Assembly (NCBI GenBank): GCA_023405135.1
Contig: JAEXYZ010000024.1
Span: forward strand, 18,573-82,572
Source of the DNA: Bacillota bacterium
GTDB lineage: Bacteria; Bacillota; Bacilli; Bacillales_A; Planococcaceae
DNA: 64,000 nt
Direction of reading: 5' to 3'
Position numbers and translations under genes: made by a program. Numbering within the stretch: position 1 is the stretch's first letter; each line of letters begins with the position of its first letter. Shown piece by piece: positions 54,043 through 62,049 of the stretch. The notes beneath the pieces are model-generated. The model did no database searches. It saw only the letters and a program-made list of their open reading frames with translations, and was not told where the DNA came from.

Positions 54043-54117
54043 TTTAATATCACCAACTTTGTTTTTGTTATTTATTATAGCTCATTTAAATGTAGGAAAG
54101 AAATTTTAATAGTTACG

Positions 54118-54930
54118 TTAATATTGTTCTCCGTGGAAATAAACGTCTGAAAAATCAAGGTTCATTAGATTTTTCTTGCTTATGAAAAATTTTAATATAC
54201 CTGTATCTTCAAACATGATTCCTTGTTCGTCATTAGATACTATTTGAAATAATAATGTATCATACTTTCTTAAAAATGAAGAATCCTTCCGTTTATCATA
54301 ATAAATAAAGTATGGATATCCACCGATTTTATGTTCAGCAGCTAAATATTTTTCAAAATAAATGTCTTCTAAAGTTTTCTCATCTTCACTAATCACTCCA
54401 TAGCTTGAAAGTGGCATTTCTATATACTTTTCAAGCCGATAGTCTGTAGCTGACACTGGTTCTATACTGTTAGTAAAGGTTAAAGCCATTTCTTTAGTGA
54501 TAATTGGAATAGTATCATTAGCTTCACTACTTAAAAAAGTAAAGTCGGAAATTAATTGATCTTTTGATAACGCTTCTGCGTAAAATCGTATTTTATAATT
54601 TTGCTGAAAAACGGATTCTTCAACTTGATTTTCAGAAACACACAGTTTTCTTGATATAAATATTTGTAATATCCCTTGTTTTGGGAAGGGAGGTGTTAAA
54701 CTTATATCAGCAAAATTAATTTGGGCCAATAGATGCATATAGTTTCCATCTATATCTTTTGGATATATTTGCATTTTAGGTAAATAGGGGTTTCCAGAAA
54801 ACTTGCTTTCGGTAAGGGAAGTTTTACGATGGTATGGAATGATTAATGAAGTAGTCATTAAAGGGGGCTCTAATTTACTTCGAAAGCATTTTAATTGATG
54901 AGGTAATTCAAAAGATCTTTCTAATTCCAA
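54118..54930 (-). CDS. DUF1963/YwqG-like protein
   Basis: 270 residues resembling the DUF1963 (YwqG) family: S-K-F-S-G-N-P-Y-L-P near residue 55, the H-L-L-A-Q-I-N-F-A-D segment, P-F-P-K-Q-G-I-L-Q-I-F-I, and G-G-Y-P-Y-F-I later. Function unknown; fold is cytoplasmic with alternating strands. The frame extends to TTG 54972, but TTG 54930 has GGAGG seven bases before it and is preferred. It is encoded just upstream of clsA on the same strand with about 75 bases between. Confidence 0.82.
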   Translation of the reverse strand: MELERSFELPHQLKCFRSKLEPPLMTTSLIIPYHRKTSLTESKFSGNPYLPKMQIYPKDIDGNYMHLLAQINFADISLTPPFPKQGILQIFISRKLCVSENQVEESVFQQNYKIRFYAEALSKDQLISDFTFLSSEANDTIPIITKEMALTFTNSIEPVSATDYRLEKYIEMPLSSYGVISEDEKTLEDIYFEKYLAAEHKIGGYPYFIYYDKRKDSSFLRKYDTLLFQIVSNDEQGIMFEDTGILKFFISKKNLMNLDFSDVYFHGEQY

Positions 54931-55457
54931 CGTTATTCCTCCAGCTAATTTTACGCAAAGTCCAATAAACAAAGTCCTATTTATTTTATTTTCTCATCTT
55001 TAGTTTTTACTTAATTTTTAACTATTAAACATTTCTCCTTATCAGATTAAAAGAATGACTATGCAAATTAATATACGCACCGTATCCTTATTTCATGTTT
55101 AATGGTTAAAGAGTTTTTGAATTTTTTGTGACGATTAATAAAATTAATAGAAATTAATGGATAATTAATTGGTATTATACATATGTTAAATTTGATGATT
55201 ATAAATAATATGATAAATTATAGTGATTCATGATTAAGTAATGGGAATTTTGACTATAGTAGTTTTAGCTTGTTGGAATAAATTAATAATGCAATTTAGT
55301 TGACATTTGCAAAGTTGTAACACAATTGAAAAATATATTTACTTTAAAACATGTTATGATATATTTAAATAACTTGTCAGACCTCTTAATGGCTGAAACT
55401 TTTATTACTGTTAAAACGTTAATAATAATATATATTTCGGAAGGTTGGGTGGAAAGA
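54931..55457. other. Gene-free interval between YwqG-like and Lmo0850-like genes
   Basis: Over 500 AT-rich bases. It must hold the two divergent promoters; a TTGACA lies near 55300 but without a clear -10 at the right distance. I see no strong RNA structure. Confidence 0.5.
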
Positions 55458-55589
55458 ATGACGAAGGAAGTAGACTTAAAGAAAATCGTTACGAATTTAT
55501 CTAAGCTAGGTGTTACTGCAACAGTTACAAAGTCACGTCTGGAATTACTTAAAGTATTAACACCACCAACACAAACTCAACAAGTATAA
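55458..55589 (+). CDS. Lmo0850-like small protein, 43 residues
   Basis: The protein starts M-T-K-E-V-D-L-K-K-I-V and contains G-V-T-A-T-V-T-K-S-R-L-E-L-L-K-V-L, then ends P-T-Q-T-Q-Q-V. It resembles the Lmo0850 family of tiny Bacillales/Listeria proteins, role unknown. The frame opens upstream at 55326 but the ATG at 55458, after GGGTGGAAAG, is the sensible start. A strong terminator follows. Confidence 0.72.
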   Translation: MTKEVDLKKIVTNLSKLGVTATVTKSRLELLKVLTPPTQTQQV

Positions 55590-55611
55590 AATATTATTTT
55601 AAGTATAAAAA

Positions 55612-55655
55612 ATAAAAGCTCTCGACTTTTTAATTAATGTCGAGAGCTTTTATTT
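55612..55655 (+). terminator. Rho-independent terminator after small Lmo0850-like gene
   Basis: AAAGCTCTCGAC pairs perfectly with GTCGAGAGCTTT over a T-rich loop; the tail TTTTATTTC follows. Confidence 0.88.
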
Positions 55656-55695
55656 CTAATGATTTTAAAAACATATGATAAGAAACTTCCTTCTC

Positions 55696-56880
55696 TTAAT
55701 CCTCATCATCATTAGTAGAAAACATGTATGTTCTGTAATGGAATTTCATACTGAATACTAAACCAATTGCAAGTGCATTCCCCATAAGCGAACTACCACC
55801 ATAACTTAGAAATGGTAATGGAATCCCTGTGATTGGAAGGAGCTGTATCGTCATTCCGATATTTTCGAATACATGGAAGGTGATCATTGCTATAATCCCT
55901 GCACATACATAGGTGCAAAATGGATCCTTTAACGTTAATGTGATTTTTGTTAAATGGTAAATTAGCAAGAAATACAAACAAATAACAAAGCTTGCGCCGA
56001 TAAATCCCCATTCTTCCCCAATTACTGTAAATATAAAATCTGTATGATTCTCGGCAACGTATACTTCGCGATCCATATATCCTTTACCGAAAATTTCTCC
56101 TGAACCTATTGCATTTAATGATGTAATAAGATGGTATCCTTCTTTGTTTGAATATGAATAAGGATCAAGCCATGAATAGATTCGCGCAAATTGATAAGGA
56201 TTGAGACCTAAATTTTCCTCAAGAAAATCTTGCATATAAAGAGCCATCCAAAGTAAGGTGCCCCCTACAACAACACCAGTTGCAAATACAGGAACAATAA
56301 TTCTCCATGATATTCCAGCCACAATAATTAAGGCAGCCGTAATAGCAAAAAATACAAGTGCCGATCCTAGGTCGGGCTGAATCAAAATAAATGCTAATGG
56401 TACGATTAAAGTTAGTGCAATTTTCCCCAATAAGATAAAGTCGCTTTTAATACTTCTTATAGCATGCTTTTCATGATGTTTACTGATTAAAAACGCCGTA
56501 GCTAATATATAGAAGGTCTTCATAAATTCAGAAGGTTGTATATTTCCTATAGGAGTTGCAAACCAACTTTTTGCTCCGTTTCTTTCTATTGCAATATCAC
56601 CTACGGGGATAATAAATAGAAGAAAAAGTAACAGAATACCAAAACCATATAAGTACCAAGCCATTTTTTTATATTGATCTGGTTCAAAATACATTACAAA
56701 TATAATGATTACAGCAACAATTACATAGTTTATCAATTGCCTGATAACAAAGTTGGTGCCAGCGTACTGCCCGGTCGTTTGGGCAGATGATATGGCCAAC
56801 AAACTTACTATAAGAAATAATAAAAGTATGACCGCTAGCTTCCAATCGAAGCGGTCTACAAAATTACGATTGTTTTCCAT
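55696..56880 (-). CDS. rodA: Peptidoglycan glycosyltransferase, RodA/FtsW/SpoVE family
   Basis: 394 residues with about ten membrane helices. SEDS motifs are present: the catalytic-loop region W-F-A-T-P-I-G-N-I-Q-P-S-E-F-M-K, Q-P-D-L-G-S-A, and the C-terminal L-P-F-L-S-Y-G-G-S-S-L. It polymerises lipid II. RodA is favoured over FtsW by the G-K-G-Y-M-D-R and the lack of division-gene neighbours, but assignment among the paralogues is not certain. Start ATG 56880 follows AGGTGG; an in-frame GTG lies nine bases earlier. Confidence 0.88.
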   Translation of the reverse strand: MENNRNFVDRFDWKLAVILLLFLIVSLLAISSAQTTGQYAGTNFVIRQLINYVIVAVIIIFVMYFEPDQYKKMAWYLYGFGILLLFLLFIIPVGDIAIERNGAKSWFATPIGNIQPSEFMKTFYILATAFLISKHHEKHAIRSIKSDFILLGKIALTLIVPLAFILIQPDLGSALVFFAITAALIIVAGISWRIIVPVFATGVVVGGTLLWMALYMQDFLEENLGLNPYQFARIYSWLDPYSYSNKEGYHLITSLNAIGSGEIFGKGYMDREVYVAENHTDFIFTVIGEEWGFIGASFVICLYFLLIYHLTKITLTLKDPFCTYVCAGIIAMITFHVFENIGMTIQLLPITGIPLPFLSYGGSSLMGNALAIGLVFSMKFHYRTYMFSTNDDED

Positions 56881-57076
56881 TTTTTCCACCTAATTAAACG
56901 AATAATTTATTTAAAATTCATATTTGCACTCGCATATCTTACTTTAACATATTTAAAGTAAAAAGGGGACTTACGTTAATGCACTAAAGTTGTGACGAAA
57001 AGATAATGAAAATGTTTCAAAAATCGGGATTACATCATATAATAACAATTGAATTGATGTATTGGAGAGTGATCGT

Positions 57077-57826
57077 GTGGCAAAAAAACAAAAGACTGCT
57101 GAAGACTTTATTCATCATTTGTTTATACATATGAATGATGTCGATCATTTTGTTATCTTTAGTGGTCTATCTTTAAAGCAATTTATAAGTGCGGTCGACC
57201 CAATAAAGAACTTATTATTATTAAAACATGGTTACGAAGACGGCTCATTCAATATGCATACTCAATTTGACTTTGTATCCATTGAAAATATAAATCAATT
57301 TGTAAAAAAAATGGCGGATAGTACTGGAGATTTGTGTTGGGTTGATTTTGGAAATGAAAAGGATTTAAATCAATTATCACCTATAGAACAAGCAGAATTA
57401 TTATATATAAGCCATAAAAAGGAACCTATCCAATCACCATTTTTCTCAAAATTACAGAATCGGTATATTTATTACTCATCTGAAAATGAAAAAATGACAA
57501 AAGTATATTTTAGGTATTTGCAGGATTCCGAACAACTAGTTTCTAATTTATTTAATCAATTAATAAAAGAAAAAGAAGGAAATGGAAGTTTCTGGCGTAA
57601 AAAGGCTAAAGACACTATTCCGAATTTAGATCCGCTAATTTTAAAAGCATATCGCCCATTTGCAAAAGAAGGTGCGTTATTATCACTTTATAAAATGGAA
57701 AAACCAAACAATTGCTATGGTATAGAAATTCGAACTCTTTCTGACTACGATTATCCTGATGAAGTGTGGGATGATTTAGATGTTATATTAAAACAAAACA
57801 TAGATGAACTAATAAAAATTATTTAA
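57077..57826 (+). CDS. Hypothetical cytoplasmic protein
   Basis: 249 residues I do not recognise. No signal peptide or membrane helices. Notable stretches are H-H-L-F-I-H-M-N-D-V-D-H-F-V-I-F-S-G, L-C-W-V-D-F-G-N-E-K, and E-A-E-L-L-Y-I-S-H-K-K-E-P near the middle; several Trp/Tyr-rich strands suggest a compact alpha/beta fold. Start GTG 57077 is seven bases after GGAGAG; the frame opens at TTG 57062. It lies between the divergently oriented rodA and the ddl-murF pair, which suggests but does not show an envelope role. Confidence 0.7.
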   Translation: MAKKQKTAEDFIHHLFIHMNDVDHFVIFSGLSLKQFISAVDPIKNLLLLKHGYEDGSFNMHTQFDFVSIENINQFVKKMADSTGDLCWVDFGNEKDLNQLSPIEQAELLYISHKKEPIQSPFFSKLQNRYIYYSSENEKMTKVYFRYLQDSEQLVSNLFNQLIKEKEGNGSFWRKKAKDTIPNLDPLILKAYRPFAKEGALLSLYKMEKPNNCYGIEIRTLSDYDYPDEVWDDLDVILKQNIDELIKII

Positions 57827-57827
57827 A

Positions 57828-57872
57828 AACTCACTGTCACTGTTTCTTTCGCGACAGGGGGTTTTTACTTTT
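57828..57872 (+). terminator. Weak terminator after hypothetical gene
   Basis: CTGTC and GACAG can pair with flanking A and T runs (AAAACTC and GGGTTTTT), with mismatches. Confidence 0.45.
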
Positions 57873-58246
57873 TATATACCCCCTAAATAGCTTACAGCGG
57901 ATATTACGGATTTTGGATTTTGCAGAAGAATTGTGAAAACAAACAACAAAAGTTTGTCCCATCCAAGGAGGAATGGTTAACGAATTAATATCTGTTTACT
58001 TAAACAATCATTTTTATAGGTTAACTCTCCGATTAAATATTTAGATGTTGCAGAATATTTTCAAATAAAGACTTTAGTTTGAAAACATAGGAGTTATATT
58101 TTTCAAATATAGGACTATAGGGGAGCTTCTGCTTTTCTTATAAATAGTAGGTACAGAGAGTCAATTTTCAATAACCTAGTGGATTTTTATTCTGATTTTT
58201 TATTTTCATGATAAACTAGAAATACTCAATATTTGGAGGTCGAATT
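57873..58246. other. Gene-free interval before ddl
   Basis: About 370 bases. It contains a segment (57896-57914) that shares 15 of 19 bases with 61862-61880 in the structured element upstream of cshA, perhaps a decayed copy. A tiny 23-codon frame beginning at 57973 has its start touching AAGGAGG and is not credited. Confidence 0.45.
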
Positions 58247-59320
58247 ATGAAAAAGCGAATTGGTTTATTATATGGAGGGAAATCTGCAGAGCACGAGGTT
58301 TCATTATCAACAGCTACAGCCGTTTCAAAAGCTATTGATTATGATAAATATGAAGTCCATCCAATTTATATTACATTGGATGGACAGTGGCTTAGAGGAC
58401 CTCAATTAACGAAACCAGTTGAATCAATTGAACAATTACAATTTAGTAGTGAAGATAAATTACCAAATAATATAACAGGATTTATTTTAGATAAAAATAC
58501 ACAGGCCCAATTTGATGTAGTCTTTCCTTTATTACATGGGACGAATGGTGAAGATGGGACTGTTCAAGGTTTATTAGAAGTATTGAATTTCCCCTATGTA
58601 GGAAATGGTGTATTAGCCTCATCTGCTGGGATGGATAAAGTAATTATGAAGCAATTATTTGAAATTGCAGGATTGAAACAAGTACCATATGTGTATTTTA
58701 TCCGACCAGAATGGGATCAAAAACAAACCGAGATTCTTGAAAAATGTGAAAAAAGCCTTAATTGGCCGATGTTTGTTAAACCAGCGAATTTAGGATCAAG
58801 TGTTGGAATTAGCAAGGCATCAAATATAGAGGAATTAATTTCTGCTATTCAATTTGCCTTCCAATATGATAGAAAAGTTGTTGTCGAACAAGGTATTAAA
58901 GCTCGTGAAATCGAAATGGGTGTATTAGGTAATAATGCTCCAAAAGTTTCTGTTGCTGGAGAAATTAAGCCGATGACCGAGTTTTATGATTATGATTCGA
59001 AATATAAAGATGGTTCTACAGTGTTAATTATTCCTGCAGAAATTACAGCAAATGTTGAATCGGCAATGAAGGATATGGCGGTTCGTGCGTTTAAAATTTT
59101 AGATTGCTCAGGACTTGTGCGATCAGATTTCTTTGTAACAGAAAATGATGAAGTATTCATTAATGAGGTAAATACAATGCCTGGCTTTACACCGGTAAGT
59201 ATGTACCCGCTATTATGGCAACATACCGGTGTAAGTTACCCTGAATTAATTGATACGTTAATTGAATTAGCAATTGAACGTCATGCAGAAAAACAACAAT
59301 TACAATATAATCGAGATTAG
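58247..59320 (+). CDS. ddl: D-alanine--D-alanine ligase
   Basis: 357 residues with the ATP-grasp fold: G-G-K-S-A-E-H-E-V-S-L at the start, H-G-T-N-G-E-D-G-T-V-Q-G, K-P-A-N-L-G-S-S-V-G-I-S and the terminal E-V-N-T-M-P-G-F-T. It makes the D-Ala-D-Ala dipeptide that MurF then adds. The active-site loop has tyrosine-type (Y) spacing consistent with a D-Ala specific ligase, not a D-Lac one, but I did not align it fully. GGAGG is before the ATG. murF begins 12 bases after the stop. Confidence 0.95.
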   Translation: MKKRIGLLYGGKSAEHEVSLSTATAVSKAIDYDKYEVHPIYITLDGQWLRGPQLTKPVESIEQLQFSSEDKLPNNITGFILDKNTQAQFDVVFPLLHGTNGEDGTVQGLLEVLNFPYVGNGVLASSAGMDKVIMKQLFEIAGLKQVPYVYFIRPEWDQKQTEILEKCEKSLNWPMFVKPANLGSSVGISKASNIEELISAIQFAFQYDRKVVVEQGIKAREIEMGVLGNNAPKVSVAGEIKPMTEFYDYDSKYKDGSTVLIIPAEITANVESAMKDMAVRAFKILDCSGLVRSDFFVTENDEVFINEVNTMPGFTPVSMYPLLWQHTGVSYPELIDTLIELAIERHAEKQQLQYNRD

Positions 59321-59332
59321 AGTGGAATTATC

Positions 59333-60703
59333 ATGAAAAAAACTATTAAAGATATTGCGAATTGGTTAAATATAAAAGAACAAATGGAGTTTAGTGAGGT
59401 TGTTGTAACTGGAGTCTCAATTGATACTCGAACAATTTCTAAAGGGGATTTATTTATTCCATTTCGTGGCGAAACAGTAAACGGCCATAAGTTTGTAGAA
59501 CAAGCGTTTGAAAAAGGTGCAGCTGCATCTTTTTGGCTTGAAGATGAGCCTAATCCTCCAAAGGGAAAACCGCTTTTATTTGTAAAAGATTCAGAAATTG
59601 CCTTACAACAAATGGCACGTGCTTATCGTACGGAACATCAAGCAAAATTTATTGGTATAACTGGTTCTAACGGCAAAACATCATCGAAGGATATTTTAGC
59701 TAGCATGTTGTCTCCATTTTACAAGGTTCAGAAAACAATTGGTAATTTTAATAATCAATTAGGTTTACCAATTACCATTCTATCCTTAGATGAGGATACG
59801 GACATTGCGGTGTTAGAAATGGGTATGAGTGGCTTTGGTGAAATTGAATTTTTAACGAAGCTTGCTCGACCGCATTATGCTGTAATTACAAATATCGGGG
59901 AAGCGCATATGCAAGATCTTGGTTCTCGTGAAGGAATTGCAAAGGCGAAATTTGAAATTATTCAAGGATTAGGAGAACAAGGGGTTTTATTCTACGATGG
60001 AGATGAACCTTTGCTACAAAATTTAGTTGCGAGGGAGTCAAAATTACTTTCAAAGGCGTTTGGGTTCCAAGCGACGAATGATTTAATTGCATCGAATATT
60101 GAAACGACTGAAAACGGAAGCCGATTTACGGTAGGTGGAGAATTGAATGGAGAATTCTTCATTCCTGTTTTAGGGAAGCATCAAGTAAAGAATGCATTAA
60201 ATGCAATGTTAGTTGGGAAAGAACTTGGCCTAACAACCGAGCAAATTCGTCAAGGTTTAGGGCAAGTAGCGTTAACTGATATGCGTATGCAATTAGTACC
60301 GACAGAAAATGGGGTTTTATTTATTAATGATGCCTATAATGCGGCGCCTACATCCATGACAGCTGCAATACAGTTTGTCCAATCAACTTCATTAAGAGAG
60401 GATAAATGGCTTGTGCTTGGCGATATGCTTGAACTAGGTGAAGAAGAAAAGCAATTCCATGAACAAATCGCAGATGTTATTGATGAAAAAGAAATCTCAA
60501 GAGTATGTTTATATGGACCAAGAATGAAATTGCTTTATGAAAAATTAAAAAATAAATTTTCTCTGGACAATATTTTATACTCAGAGAATGATTATGATTT
60601 AATTGTTCATTATATTAATGAATATGCTAGCAAACAGTCATTAATTTTATTAAAAGGGTCTCGCGGCATGAAATTAGAAACAATTTTAAAATCATTTAAA
60701 TAA
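59333..60703 (+). CDS. murF: UDP-N-acetylmuramoyl-tripeptide--D-alanyl-D-alanine ligase
   Basis: 456 residues of the Mur ligase family: N-terminal UDP-binding domain with V-T-G-V-S-I-D-T-R-T, the P-loop G-I-T-G-S-N-G-K-T-S near residue 110, E-M-G-M-S-G, and the C-terminal L-L-K-G-S-R-G-M. It uses the D-Ala-D-Ala made by ddl just upstream to finish the peptidoglycan pentapeptide precursor in the cytoplasm. The 12-base gap indicates one transcript. A terminator follows. Confidence 0.95.
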   Translation: MKKTIKDIANWLNIKEQMEFSEVVVTGVSIDTRTISKGDLFIPFRGETVNGHKFVEQAFEKGAAASFWLEDEPNPPKGKPLLFVKDSEIALQQMARAYRTEHQAKFIGITGSNGKTSSKDILASMLSPFYKVQKTIGNFNNQLGLPITILSLDEDTDIAVLEMGMSGFGEIEFLTKLARPHYAVITNIGEAHMQDLGSREGIAKAKFEIIQGLGEQGVLFYDGDEPLLQNLVARESKLLSKAFGFQATNDLIASNIETTENGSRFTVGGELNGEFFIPVLGKHQVKNALNAMLVGKELGLTTEQIRQGLGQVALTDMRMQLVPTENGVLFINDAYNAAPTSMTAAIQFVQSTSLREDKWLVLGDMLELGEEEKQFHEQIADVIDEKEISRVCLYGPRMKLLYEKLKNKFSLDNILYSENDYDLIVHYINEYASKQSLILLKGSRGMKLETILKSFK

Positions 60704-60711
60704 ACAATAAA

Positions 60712-60762
60712 TATAAGGTACCTTTATGAGTCGAATTATTGGCTTAAAGGCACCTTATTTTA
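60712..60762 (+). terminator. Rho-independent terminator after murF
   Basis: AAGGTACCTTTA pairs with TAAAGGCACCTT (one mismatch) over a loop of about 18 bases, followed by ATTTTAG. Confidence 0.75.
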
Positions 60763-60809
60763 GTATTGTCTAAGTGGATTAAATTTTCAGAATAGTTCCC
60801 GAATTGTGT

Positions 60810-60824
60810 GTGTACCTGGTACAC
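60810..60824. promoter_or_regulatory. Perfect 15-base palindrome before esterase gene
   Basis: GTGTACCTGGTACAC is two perfect 7-base arms around one base, lying just before the AAGGAGG ribosome binding site of the esterase gene. It looks like a repressor operator; the regulator is unknown. Confidence 0.5.
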
Positions 60825-60841
60825 TTTAAGGAGGTAAGCAT

Positions 60842-61552
60842 ATGCGTACGGGTGTCCTTATGCTTCATGGGTTTTCTGGTGGACCATACGAAATTATGCC
60901 ACTAGCTAAATACATAAAAGAAAATACTAATTGGATCATTGAAACACCAACTTTTACTGGGCATGGTGAAATGGATTCGCTTTCCTTAAAAGGCTATAAA
61001 GCGGAACATTGGTTAATGGATGCAGAATTGGCATATAGAAACTTAGCCAAAAAAGTGGAACGAATTTATGTCATTGGTTTTTCAATGGGAGGAGTTATTG
61101 CGCTTTATTTAGCGAAAAGATACTCAATAAATAGGATTGTTTTATTAAGTGCAGCTACAAAATATATTGCTCCAACTCAACTGTTAAAAGATTTAAGAGC
61201 TATGGCAAAAGATGCAATAAATGGTCGATTAAAAGATAACGAATTATTTAAGCGTTACGAGAACAAAATAAAAAACGTACCAGCGAGCAGTACGGTTCAA
61301 TTTATGAAAATTGTAAGTCAAGTGGAACCCTACATCCATACTATTGATATACCGGCATTTATTGTACAGGGCCAATGTGATGGCATTGTACCGAGTGCAA
61401 CTGCACAATTGCTGTATGACAAGCTTCCTTCTACTGAAAAACAAATTTTTTTCTCACCAAATGGAAAGCATCATATTTGTTATAGTGATGATTGTGACAT
61501 TTGGTTTCCATTAGTGTTTGATTTTTTATGTGGTAATAAAAAAACAGATTAA
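60842..61552 (+). CDS. Alpha/beta hydrolase, carboxylesterase (Est30-like)
   Basis: 236 residues. The oxyanion region L-M-L-H-G-F-S-G-G is at the start, the nucleophile elbow G-F-S81-M-G-G is present, and the rest of the triad is expected at G-Q-C-D-G-I-V-P (Asp) and G-K-H-H-I-C (His). It resembles the Geobacillus Est30 carboxylesterases that cleave short acyl esters or monoglycerides. AAGGAGG is before the ATG, and a perfect palindrome lies just upstream. Conserved next to murF and cshA in related genomes by my recollection, without a shown link. Confidence 0.88.
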   Translation: MRTGVLMLHGFSGGPYEIMPLAKYIKENTNWIIETPTFTGHGEMDSLSLKGYKAEHWLMDAELAYRNLAKKVERIYVIGFSMGGVIALYLAKRYSINRIVLLSAATKYIAPTQLLKDLRAMAKDAINGRLKDNELFKRYENKIKNVPASSTVQFMKIVSQVEPYIHTIDIPAFIVQGQCDGIVPSATAQLLYDKLPSTEKQIFFSPNGKHHICYSDDCDIWFPLVFDFLCGNKKTD

Positions 61553-61629
61553 TACAATTAAAGCAATATCGTTGCAATAATAATACGAGCCATGATAGAC
61601 TATGTAAAGCAATGGATACATTTTGTGCG

Positions 61630-61668
61630 AAGGCTCTTCACAAATCGATGAAGAGTGCTTTTTTTTGA
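61630..61668 (+). terminator. Rho-independent terminator after esterase gene
   Basis: GCTCTTCA pairs with TGAAGAGTGC-side bases around a short loop, followed by eight Ts. Confidence 0.85.
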
Positions 61669-61780
61669 AATTAACGGTTTTATTCTATTGTTTTAAGCAC
61701 TCAAATAAAGTGTAGAATTGAACCGCTCGGCAAAGACCGGGCTTTCCTTTTCATATAAAATCACTCTCTGCAAGGAGATT

Positions 61781-61995
61781 TATCTTCATTCAGTAAAAGA
61801 ACAGAGATTTGCTTCTATAATCAGTAGTCGCAATAATTAGTTGAATGAAGATAATGCCGCTGGCGGATGTCACGGATTTCGTAAATGAATTGACTCGTCT
61901 AAGTACGAGTCCGAAATCCGGACACAATTACGCCAAGGCGTAATTGATTTAAGTAACGGAACGTTCCAAACTAGGCCCTTAGTTTGCCGACACTT
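61781..61995. repeat. Structured intergenic element upstream of cshA
   Basis: It holds several stacked inverted repeats: TATCTTCATTCA (61781-61792) with TGAATGAAGATA (61842-61853); a nested hairpin CGGATTTC (61873-61880) with GAAATCCG (61913-61920) enclosing GACTCGT (61892-61898) with ACGAGTC (61905-61911); CAATTACGCC with GGCGTAATTG (61925-61946, two-base loop); and AAACTA with TAGTTT near 61967-61985. No reading frame is evident. It may be a mobile or dispersed repeat, or a structured leader of cshA mRNA. I cannot tell which from one copy. Confidence 0.7.
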
Positions 61996-62049
61996 CATCT
62001 GAAAATGTAACCATTTGTCAACTTAAAGAAAAAAAGGAGATTGAAGAGT

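Noticed and set aside
54973..55457. Possible riboswitch or leader before the Lmo0850-like gene
   Set aside because: The region is AT-rich with no strong hairpins or known aptamer pattern that I could identify.
57973..58044. A 23-codon frame next to AAGGAGG before ddl
   Set aside because: The start codon touches the ribosome binding site, leaving too little spacing, and the product has no features.
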